Positions 1 to 6,223 of a stretch of 32,398 nt of DNA are shown here, one piece after another. This DNA is from Candidatus Njordarchaeota archaeon (GTDB lineage: Archaea > Asgardarchaeota > Njordarchaeia > Njordarchaeales > Njordarchaeaceae), in assembly GCA_029856055.1 (NCBI GenBank), contig JAHQWF010000025.1, positions 1 through 32,398 of the forward strand, given 5' to 3'. Positions within the stretch are counted from its first letter, which is position 1, and each line of letters opens with the position of its first letter. A program made the position numbers and the translations under genes. The notes beneath the pieces are model-generated. The model had not been told where the DNA came from. It worked only from the letters and a program-made list of their open reading frames with translations, and searched no databases.

Positions 1-164
1 GTTACGTAATGGCATTGCCCCCCACATTAGTATTACGCAAGTATTCTCATTAACTGTCTCGAAGAAATAAGTTACGGCTAATTAATGCCGTTTAATCAGC
101 AATTGCGGATTCGTTGAGGCTTAGGGACTTGTAGTTTTACGGTTCAATTATCGGTTTCCTTGGT

Positions 165-371
165 TTATGTTTTCTGGGTTGTTTGGATTAGGTTGTTTAT
201 GATCAATGTGATTATGTCTTCCATTCTTATTATTCCTTTGAATTCGCCTTTTGTGTTTACTACGCCTATTGTTCTTATTTTGTTGTTCAGCATGATGTTG
301 AAGGCTTCTTTTATTGATGTTTGTTCGCTTACGCGTTCGGTGATGATGAATGGGATATCTTTTATTTTCAA
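165..371 (-). CDS. single CBS-domain mini-protein
   Basis: The 68-residue product reads as one CBS repeat: an N-terminal strand (KIKDIPFIITE), a helix (SIKEAFNIMLNNKIR), then the typical IGVVNTKGEFKGIIRMEDII core in which a hydrophobic strand, a turn with G, and an acidic D before the last helix are all conserved. CBS repeats normally bind adenosyl ligands as tandem pairs (Bateman modules); a lone repeat would have to pair between chains. The start is TTG; upstream codons remain open for about 20 residues to a TAA but contain no ATG or GTG, and I see no clear Shine-Dalgarno site. A TATA-like stretch on the same strand near 426-436 would give a short leader. The partly overlapping plus-strand ORF has no recognisable features. 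Function is unknown: regulatory ligand binding is inferred only from the fold. Confidence 0.65.
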   Translation of the reverse strand: MKIKDIPFIITERVSEQTSIKEAFNIMLNNKIRTIGVVNTKGEFKGIIRMEDIITLIINNLIQTTQKT

Positions 372-506
372 TTCTTTATGAAGCGGAGAATGATTTGCGT
401 TTGGGATATGGGTGATAATGCATTAGTTAAATATTATTGTTTTTTATGAAAAGTGTTTGAAGAAATGCATAGGTTTAAGTACTTTGCGTTGCGGTTTTTG
501 TTGCTT

Positions 507-523
507 GGAGCCTTTCTGGCTCT
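507..523 (+). promoter_or_regulatory. small hairpin in probable ssb leader
   Basis: A perfect 5-bp stem (GAGCC / GGCTC, 508-512 with 518-522) closes a 5-nt loop, extendable by a G-T pair. It lies between a weak TATA-like element near 471-480 and the ssb Shine-Dalgarno site, so it would fall in the 5' leader. It could be a regulatory hairpin or chance; no T-tract follows it, so it does not look like a terminator. Confidence 0.25.
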
Positions 524-552
524 GTAAATAATTTAGTTTGGAGGTTAGATAA

Positions 553-948
553 TTGGAAAATGTTGATTCGAATTTTACAAAGGTAAGTGAGCTTAAGACG
601 AGGTCTAGAGGTGTTAATCTAAGAGTTCATGTCCTGAATATTCTGGAGCCGAGGAGTGTTTTCTCTAGGTATACTGGTGAGCGTCATACTGTTACTGAAG
701 CTTTAGTTGGTGATGATACTGGTACTGTTCTCTTGACTTTGTGGGATAAGGATGGGGAGAAGGTTGAGGTTGGTAAGACTTATGATTTACGTAATGTCAG
801 AGTGACTGTTTTCAAGAATTCTATTAGGTTGAGTTTGGGTAGGAATGGGGAGATTTCTGAGAGTCCTGTTGAGATTTCTGAAGAATCTGTTAATAAGGAT
901 AATAATGTTTCTGAGAAAGTTGTGACCAGGAGTAAGAGTTATTACTAG
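553..948 (+). CDS. ssb: single-stranded DNA-binding protein, single OB fold
   Basis: 131 residues. Residues about 8-110 form one OB fold of the crenarchaeal SSB / RPA-like type: KVSELKTRSRGVNLRVHVL at the start, then the diagnostic TEALVGDDTGTVLLTLWDK segment and a later VTVFKNSIRLSLGRNGEI strand pair. The family coats single-stranded DNA in replication and repair. The C-terminal tail (about 112-131) is short, polar and ends in SKSYY; it lacks the long Gly/Arg-rich and acidic tail of the Sulfolobus protein, which is thought to recruit partners. Start is TTG, chosen because GGAGGT sits about 7 bases upstream. It converges with the endonuclease-IV-like gene with a 9-base gap. Assignment to the OB-fold family is firm; that it is the main SSB is likely but not certain. 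Confidence 0.8.
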   Translation: MENVDSNFTKVSELKTRSRGVNLRVHVLNILEPRSVFSRYTGERHTVTEALVGDDTGTVLLTLWDKDGEKVEVGKTYDLRNVRVTVFKNSIRLSLGRNGEISESPVEISEESVNKDNNVSEKVVTRSKSYY

Positions 949-957
949 AGTTATTTC

Positions 958-1842
958 TTACTCTAGTTTCTCTAAGCTCTTCTTACTTTTTCCTTTTAAT
1001 ATGTTTTCTACTATGCGTTTCATTTTTAGGGCATCCTGTTCTAGTATTGGAGATTCACTTATTATTGTTGCTTCTAATTCCTCTTCAACCATTATATCTG
1101 CTAGTGGTATGAATTTTGGTCCGTATCCTTCTCCGAGGGGATGGTGTTTTCTCTCGCCTTTTTCCGAGTACTCTATTTTTGTGAAATGTATGTGTAGTGG
1201 GTTGAAAGCTTTTTTACCTATTTCTTCCTCTAGCATCTCTAATATCTTTTCGTAGTCTTTGCGCGTGTTTAGTATTCCCCCCTCACGAGCATGGATATGG
1301 GGGAAATCAAGTACAGGTTTGGAGTTAGGTATCTCTTTTACCATTTCTATAACTTCGTCGAGTGAACCAAGTTGGGATTTCTTACCCATAGTTTCGGGGC
1401 CTATTAATGGTTTTAATTTCTTTTTTCTCGCTAGATCAGCGACCTCTTTTATAGCGTTTATGGCAATTTCTAGTGCTTCGCGCGGTTTCCTTAATCCATA
1501 GTATCCTGGATGGAATACTACTATGTATGCATCTAGCCAATGCGCTACTTCTAGTGCCATTAGTAATCTCTTTTTTGACGCTTCTATTGTTTCTTCTTTT
1601 TCTGAACTGAAGTTTATTGCGTATGGTGCATGTAGTGATAATAATACATCGTTTTCTTTAGCCTCCTTATTTATTTCTAGCGCCTTATCTTTCTTTATGT
1701 TGATTTGCCTTACTTGCTGCACTTCGAGAGCGTTAAGACCTATTTCACGTAGGAATGCTGGGACTTTTACTATATCGCCTTTAAATCCCAGTGGTTTTCC
1801 AGCTGGGCCGAATCTCACTTTTAATTTCTTTGCTGGGGTCAC
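958..1842 (-). CDS. endonuclease IV-family TIM-barrel protein
   Basis: 294 residues with the xylose-isomerase-like TIM barrel of endonuclease IV (AP endonuclease, base-excision repair). Equivalents of the metal ligands of E. coli Nfo can be matched: H71 (SLHAPYA), H111 (VFHPGYYG), E150 (GPETMGK), D179 and H182 (LDFPHIHA), H217 (LHIHFTK), H233 (KHHPLGEG) and E263 (ISESP). The ninth ligand, Asp in the DRHHSLGEG motif of E. coli, is replaced: here the motif is ERKHHPLGEG. The N-terminus (RFGPAGKPLGFKGD) also differs from classical Nfo. Start GTG follows AAGGAG by about 7 bases. A DNA-repair role is likely given the ligands and the SSB neighbour, but a sugar-phosphate isomerase role for this branch cannot be excluded. 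Confidence 0.75.
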   Translation of the reverse strand: MTPAKKLKVRFGPAGKPLGFKGDIVKVPAFLREIGLNALEVQQVRQINIKKDKALEINKEAKENDVLLSLHAPYAINFSSEKEETIEASKKRLLMALEVAHWLDAYIVVFHPGYYGLRKPREALEIAINAIKEVADLARKKKLKPLIGPETMGKKSQLGSLDEVIEMVKEIPNSKPVLDFPHIHAREGGILNTRKDYEKILEMLEEEIGKKAFNPLHIHFTKIEYSEKGERKHHPLGEGYGPKFIPLADIMVEEELEATIISESPILEQDALKMKRIVENILKGKSKKSLEKLE

Positions 1843-1970
1843 TTAGGTCTCCTTGCCTAATTTGTTGGAGAACTAAACATTTAATCTATTATGTCTTAAT
1901 TCTATGAAATACATGTTTTTTAAGTAAATGAGAAAATTTATTTATGTTTAAAGCGTTTATTTTTGTAAGA

Positions 1971-1980
1971 CTTTATATAG
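1971..1980 (+). promoter_or_regulatory. TATA-like element before membrane protein gene
   Basis: CTTTATATAG lies 25-34 bases before the ATG at 2005, which would place transcription start almost at the GGAG at 1993-1996. A second AT-rich candidate (AAATTTATTTAT, about 1932-1944) would give a leader of about 45 bases. Which is used cannot be decided from sequence. Confidence 0.35.
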
Positions 1981-2004
1981 TTTATTTTTGGTAGGAGATC
2001 TTGT

Positions 2005-3078
2005 ATGGAAGAAACTTTAATCAGTGAATCTATTAATTGGTTTCAAGCATTTGTAATGGCTTTATATAGCGTAACAATAATGTTTTTCGGCGTGGGTATT
2101 CTTTCTGAACGATATAGTGAGATAGTATCGCTCTATAATTTGCTGGCTGGTGACTTCTCTCTATATATCGTATGGCTGTCTTATGGTATATTAATTCTAG
2201 GTGTTTTATCCCTAGTTCTAATGGGTTTTTCCCTAGGGTTTCATCACTATGATTATGCTCTAATCTATTTAGGATTAGCCTTTTTATTAACTGGTGTTTT
2301 TGATATCGCTTATCTAGGTATCTTATACCTAGTAGGCACTGCCCCCATGAATAATGTTTTTTATATAGTATTGTTGGCTAGTGTATTGAAATTAGTAGCT
2401 GGCGCCTTGTCTATCAAATTATCTAGAGATTTGGGAGAAAGTCCTAATTTTATCCCGTTAGTAGCTATTGCTCTCGCTATACCATTTATTAGTGGCTTAA
2501 CAGTTTTTATGGATCCTGGCTATACAGCAGCAGATGTATTTGAGATGATTTGGGATTACGCTTACAACACTGTTTCTTTTGGTATACAGGACATTGTGTA
2601 TCTTTCATTAGGGGGTTACTTATCTACGATAGCGATTTTATCAGTATTGTTTTCACTTATCTTAGCCAATAGAGCTGGAGATCCGAGAAGTAGTTTTGGG
2701 GCTAAATTATCATTAACTTTCGGGGCTTTCAGCGGTATACTAGGTATTCTACTTTCATCTCTTGGTAATGCCTTAGAAAAAGCTAAGGAGATCATCATGT
2801 ACAATGTCAATGCTGAATCCTCTGTTCTTAATCATTACTTTGAAGCTTTGAACATAGTCACTTTCTTCGGGTTGCTTTTACTGGCTTTTTTCATTTTATC
2901 AAGTTACTACGTAGTTGTACCTACCCCGAGAGAAGGGAGAAGAGAGAGGTCGGTAGAGGAAACAATCGAGCGCGTTACAGTTACAGCTGAGGAGAAAAAA
3001 GAGGAAGGAGGCGAGGAGATAATTGAAGGGCTCGAGGAACTTGAATTTGAAGAGTTTGAAGATCTAGAAGAATTTTAA
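2005..3078 (+). CDS. eight-helix membrane protein with acidic cytosolic tail
   Basis: 357 residues; family not recognised. About eight hydrophobic helices can be read (roughly 12-35, 49-75, 85-112, 118-141, 149-169, 197-219, 230-254, 271-300). After the last helix comes a short basic stretch (PTPREGRRERS) and then about 40 strongly acidic residues ending in FEEFEDLEEF. The basic stretch suggests the tail is cytoplasmic; the tail could dock a basic partner. The ATG is preceded by TAGGAG at a good distance. It is the first gene of a rightward pair with the 153-residue orphan. No transporter signature or catalytic motif is visible. Confidence 0.75.
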   Translation: MEETLISESINWFQAFVMALYSVTIMFFGVGILSERYSEIVSLYNLLAGDFSLYIVWLSYGILILGVLSLVLMGFSLGFHHYDYALIYLGLAFLLTGVFDIAYLGILYLVGTAPMNNVFYIVLLASVLKLVAGALSIKLSRDLGESPNFIPLVAIALAIPFISGLTVFMDPGYTAADVFEMIWDYAYNTVSFGIQDIVYLSLGGYLSTIAILSVLFSLILANRAGDPRSSFGAKLSLTFGAFSGILGILLSSLGNALEKAKEIIMYNVNAESSVLNHYFEALNIVTFFGLLLLAFFILSSYYVVVPTPREGRRERSVEETIERVTVTAEEKKEEGGEEIIEGLEELEFEEFEDLEEF

Positions 3079-3150
3079 AGATAAGAGCTATACTTCCTTC
3101 ACTAATATTATTGCTTATATTATTTAATCTAAGCATCGTGGTGATTTGAC

Positions 3151-3612
3151 TTGTCAGCACCTAACGTTGTTTCCTTCTCTATAGTTACGTCTAAAGAGAA
3201 TTTTGCCAGGATATTCCTGGTAGATAGTCCAAGCAATTTGGAGAAGAATATAAATATGGTTAAAGAAGTTTTCTCGAGAACTAACATAAAAGATTTCTTG
3301 GTAAGTTTCAAGAAACTCATTGATAGCTTAAGTGGTGCTGTAGAGGAAAAAGATATAAAAGACGCTGAATGGGTAGTAGCGTTCGATAAGGTTGGTGATA
3401 ATGGGATACTTTTAGTTGACTTAACTAAGCTTGCAGAAAATATGTACTTGCTTTATCTAAGTAGATCTGTCTGGACTAATCCTCGGGATCCTGGAGAGAA
3501 GCAAGTATCTTTTGAGGCGCATTTCTATGCTAAGGATGGTGTAGTTAGGGATTTTCAGAGGGTGCTAATAATTAGAGGGAACGTGATTTATGATGCTCCG
3601 ATAAAGAAATAA
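3151..3612 (+). CDS. hypothetical soluble protein
   Basis: 153 residues, no signal peptide or membrane segment, family not recognised. An alpha/beta pattern is visible: an early strand region (NVVSFSIVTSKENFARIFLV), a helical middle (about 30-65) and a C-terminal half rich in alternating strands (EWVVAFDKV, GILLVDLT, VSFEAHFYAK, RVLIIRGNVIYD). It may be a small beta-rich ligand- or protein-binding domain. Start TTG follows GGTGA by 6 bases. It lies 72 bases after the membrane protein gene and its stop is 3 bases from the convergent 169-residue gene. Confidence 0.65.
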   Translation: MSAPNVVSFSIVTSKENFARIFLVDSPSNLEKNINMVKEVFSRTNIKDFLVSFKKLIDSLSGAVEEKDIKDAEWVVAFDKVGDNGILLVDLTKLAENMYLLYLSRSVWTNPRDPGEKQVSFEAHFYAKDGVVRDFQRVLIIRGNVIYDAPIKK

Positions 3613-3615
3613 TTA

Positions 3616-4125
3616 CTATTCTTTCTCGGGGTAAAATGTTTCTTTTAGGAATTCAAATACTTTATTCCAAGCTTCTTCTAGGTTTTTTCCAATGATTATT
3701 TCATCTAGATACTTGAATCTCGCTGGCTTTAATTTATCTGGTTTTTTATCAATTGCGACAAATACTGCCTTTGTGTTAGGGAACAAGTGCTTAAATATTT
3801 GAGCTGCTTCATTAGCTGAATCAGCAGCTGCCCGTTTAGCGATTGTGTCGACGAGGAATATTATGTAGGGTTTATCTCTCGGGCTTGATCTCCTATATAT
3901 TACTACCCCGATTTTGCTTAAAGCATGCTTTAGTAGTGGTCTCTTTATATCTGAAGTATCTAAGAATCCACCTTCTATCCATGATGTTATTAGTTTACCT
4001 CTATCCACCTTATACATGCCTGCTAGCTTGACGTCTTGTTGCAAGAATTCTTCCTTAAAACCATACATTATCTCTTTCTCTAGATCATTTCTCAGGGATT
4101 CTTTAGGTTTTTTCTTAGAGGACAT
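3616..4125 (-). CDS. hypothetical soluble protein
   Basis: 169 residues, family not recognised. It starts with a lysine-rich segment (SSKKKPKESLRNDLEKE), then an alpha/beta body with a strong hydrophobic strand (PYIIFLVDTIAKRAA, about 85-99) and a second one (TKAVFVAIDKK, about 117-127). The pattern would fit a small Rossmann-like or nuclease-like fold, but no catalytic motif can be named. ATG follows GGTGAC by 2-3 bases. It lies 17 bases after the four-cysteine gene, so it is probably the last gene of the nnr operon. Confidence 0.65.
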   Translation of the reverse strand: MSSKKKPKESLRNDLEKEIMYGFKEEFLQQDVKLAGMYKVDRGKLITSWIEGGFLDTSDIKRPLLKHALSKIGVVIYRRSSPRDKPYIIFLVDTIAKRAAADSANEAAQIFKHLFPNTKAVFVAIDKKPDKLKPARFKYLDEIIIGKNLEEAWNKVFEFLKETFYPEKE

Positions 4126-4142
4126 AAGTCACCACACCAGAA

Positions 4143-4460
4143 TCATAGGTTGTATCTAAGTAACTCCTTATTTTGATATAAAATAATAATGTTCCGTAAT
4201 TCTTTATCGATACTCTCGATAGTTATTTTGAATGATATTTTAGCTAGGCACTGTATACACATACCCGCCGTGCGAATTATATGCAGGTTAATTACAAGCG
4301 ATGTATCTTGTAGTTCATATGAATAACTTACCTTATGGCAAGGATCTGGGGCTATAATGAATCCATTGATTATCAATTTGTTGTCCAGCCTAGTTACTGT
4401 TGCGGTTGAATCAACTGCACTAGTGCATGTAGGTTTTAGTGATTCAAGTTTTATATCCAT
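4143..4460 (-). CDS. small four-cysteine beta-rich protein
   Basis: 105 residues with cysteines at 12, 41, 68 and 71 in the pattern PTCTS ... PDPCHKVSYSYEL ... GMCIQCLAKISF. The spacing and the strand-rich sequence between cysteines suggest a small beta sandwich held by disulfides or a metal. I recall similar short proteins with an NPCH-type motif and a GxCxQC motif in other prokaryotes but cannot name a characterised family. There is no signal peptide. The ATG begins 2 bases after the nnr stop, so the two are translationally coupled; whether the function relates to NAD(P)HX repair is unknown. Confidence 0.7.
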   Translation of the reverse strand: MDIKLESLKPTCTSAVDSTATVTRLDNKLIINGFIIAPDPCHKVSYSYELQDTSLVINLHIIRTAGMCIQCLAKISFKITIESIDKELRNIIILYQNKELLRYNL

Positions 4461-4462
4461 TA

Positions 4463-5983
4463 CTACGTACCTCTAATATCCCTTAACGCTGAAGGTATCT
4501 CATCAATAACATCTGTAGCTAATAGCTCATAGCTTTTTTTCCTGAAAGCTAGATCTCCAGCATAACCAGATACGAAAGCTCCAGCACAAGAAGCTAGGAA
4601 TAAGTCATTGCATTGAGCCATGAATGCAGCGGTTATGCCGGATAAGACATCCCCGGTTCCACCAACGGTCATTCCTGGATTACCAGTAGTGTTAAATTTA
4701 ATAGTTTTCCCATCGGATATGACATCAATATGCCCCTTTAGAATAATTGTGATGCCGTGGTTCTCAGCCATTTTCCTAGTGATCTCTCCTCTGTCCTTGA
4801 GTTCTAGGGGGGGTTTCTCACCAAATAGTATATTAAATTCACCAGCATGAGGCGTAACAACTATTTTTCCTGAAGGAATGCCATGCTTGGCTATAGCTTT
4901 TAATCCATCAGCATCAATAAGGAGAGGAATACCCTTACTAGCAATAAATCTGGCTAGATCAGCTGCTGCTTCCAGAGTTTCCTCGGCCAGCCCTATTCCT
5001 GGCCCCAATACTACAGTGTCGAAATTACTAATTATTGGTTTTAATAGATCTATGTTCTCCAAACCTAGTGAATCGCCAGGCAATGGTTTAACTATTAAAT
5101 TAGGGGAAAACGATCTGATAACATTAGAAATGAGTTCGGGTGCAGCTACAATTACTAAATCAGCCCCAGTTCTAAGAGCCGCCATAGCGGCTAAAGCTGG
5201 TGCGCCAGAGTAATCCTTGCTCCCCCCTATTATTAGTATCCTGCCGAAGTCTCCCTTATGCGACCACTCAGTTCTTTTCTTTAAGCAGTTAATAACATCG
5301 CCTGGACCGACTAATAAATCCGCTTCTGGAGGTATCCCGATACTGCGTATGATTACTTTGCCCACTTCCTCTTTATCAAAACCTTTCTTAGCTTCATGAA
5401 AAGTAATTGTATAATCTGCATTCACCGTCTCTCCTGTTTTTCTCCCCTCAAAAACATTGAAGCCGCTAGGTACATCAATAGAAACTATTTTGAATCCGAC
5501 CTGGTTTTTTAATTTATTTATCTTTCTTATGGCTTCTAATGCTAATCCTCGCGCAGAACCTTTTATACCAACTCCGAGTAAAGCGTCTACTACTACATCT
5601 ACTTTTTCTAGTACTTCTTCTAGTTTATGGATTTTTGATGAGTCATCTATCTCAATGATTTTAATGCTAAATATCATTCTCCTAAGTATCTCATAGTTTT
5701 TTCTGGCTATTTCTGATCTAATTAGTGATGGCTTACCCATTAGGACCACAGTGACATCGTAATTCATTGATGCCAGGTGTCTAGCAGCCACGAAGCCATC
5801 TCCGCCATTATTGCCAGTACCGCATATAACAGCAATTCTTCTCTTATCTCTGAACTTGCTAGCTACGAAATCCGCAACATTTTTTCCAGCGTTCTCCATT
5901 AATAAGAGAGTATCCACGCCTAGAAATTCCGAGTTTTTATCTAATCTATAAACATCGCTTGGTGACAAGTATTCCGGCATCAT
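4463..5983 (-). CDS. nnr: bifunctional NAD(P)H-hydrate epimerase/dehydratase
   Basis: 506 residues, the normal length for the fused enzyme that repairs hydrated NADH and NADPH. The N-terminal epimerase half (about 1-220) shows the Rossmann-like glycine-rich GTGNNGGDGFVAARHL loop, DALLGVGIKG and SIDVPSGF. The C-terminal ribokinase-like dehydratase (about 240-506) shows KGDFGRILIIGGSKDYSGAP, LGPGIGL, LIDADGL, VTPHAGEF and GNPGMTVGGTGDVLSG, the last holding the catalytic Asp. This is the ADP-dependent dehydratase type. Two ATGs stand in tandem at the start; the outer one is used here. It appears to head a leftward operon with two orphan genes. Identification is firm. Confidence 0.95.
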   Translation of the reverse strand: MMPEYLSPSDVYRLDKNSEFLGVDTLLLMENAGKNVADFVASKFRDKRRIAVICGTGNNGGDGFVAARHLASMNYDVTVVLMGKPSLIRSEIARKNYEILRRMIFSIKIIEIDDSSKIHKLEEVLEKVDVVVDALLGVGIKGSARGLALEAIRKINKLKNQVGFKIVSIDVPSGFNVFEGRKTGETVNADYTITFHEAKKGFDKEEVGKVIIRSIGIPPEADLLVGPGDVINCLKKRTEWSHKGDFGRILIIGGSKDYSGAPALAAMAALRTGADLVIVAAPELISNVIRSFSPNLIVKPLPGDSLGLENIDLLKPIISNFDTVVLGPGIGLAEETLEAAADLARFIASKGIPLLIDADGLKAIAKHGIPSGKIVVTPHAGEFNILFGEKPPLELKDRGEITRKMAENHGITIILKGHIDVISDGKTIKFNTTGNPGMTVGGTGDVLSGITAAFMAQCNDLFLASCAGAFVSGYAGDLAFRKKSYELLATDVIDEIPSALRDIRGT

Positions 5984-6038
5984 TAAACACTGGCTAGAAC
6001 TTAACTCAGTAGATTAAGTATTAGTAATTTAACTTAAA

Positions 6039-6048
6039 ACATATTTAA
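6039..6048 (+). promoter_or_regulatory. AT-box shared by sRNA and nnr
   Basis: CATATTTAATC on the plus strand lies about 40 bases before the C box of the sRNA, and its complement (TTAAATATG) lies about 60 bases before nnr. It could serve divergent promoters. Based only on AT-rich TATA-like sequence and spacing. Confidence 0.3.
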
Positions 6049-6083
6049 TCGTAAAATAATCTGATTGAGAACTTCTCCATAAA

Positions 6084-6136
6084 ATGATGAAGCGAACAGA
6101 CTGCGACGTAAAGGATGAGCGTCCCAGCTCTTCTGA
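6084..6136 (+). ncRNA. C/D box guide sRNA targeting 23S rRNA
   Basis: An ordered set of boxes is visible: C box ATGATGA (6084-6090), a 10-base guide AGCGAACAGA, a degenerate D' box CTGC (6101-6104), a C' box GGATGA (6113-6118), a 14-base guide, and a canonical D box CTGA (6133-6136). The total of 53 bases is the usual archaeal size. Both guides contain 8 bases perfectly complementary to near-universal 23S rRNA sequence: GCGAACAG pairs with CUGUUCGC of the A-loop (helix 92), and CCCAGCTC pairs with GAGCUGGG a few tens of bases downstream in the peptidyl-transferase region. By the D+5 rule the second guide would direct 2'-O-methylation to the second G of GAGCUGGG. L7Ae, Nop5 and fibrillarin would be the protein partners. 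rRNA matches are from memory. Confidence 0.75.
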
Positions 6137-6143
6137 TCTCACC

Positions 6144-6158
6144 ATAAATATATATATG
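6144..6158 (+). promoter_or_regulatory. TATA box of the cDPGS-like gene
   Basis: ATAAATATATATATG is a strong archaeal TATA-like run between the sRNA D box and the coding region. A start site about 25 bases downstream would give a leader of about 45-50 bases, separating this gene's transcription from the sRNA. Confidence 0.5.
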
Positions 6159-6223
6159 AATCCATGAAAAACAGAAAAAGTACATCAAAAATTAAATCTT
6201 AACAAGCAGAATAGGTGAGCAGC

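Noticed and set aside
130-160. GGTTCAATT resembling a tRNA T-loop
   Set aside because: The flanking five bases on each side do not pair, and no acceptor or anticodon arm can be folded around it.
1-164. Short repeated GTTACG and near-palindrome CGGCTAATTAATGCCG, considered as an attachment site or operator
   Set aside because: The repeats are only 6-7 bases long and the palindrome is imperfect; there is no integrase or tRNA nearby.
160-381. Plus-strand ORF of 73 residues, hydrophobic
   Set aside because: It is antisense to the CBS-like gene; its sequence has no recognisable family and its hydrophobicity is what a T-rich antisense strand produces.
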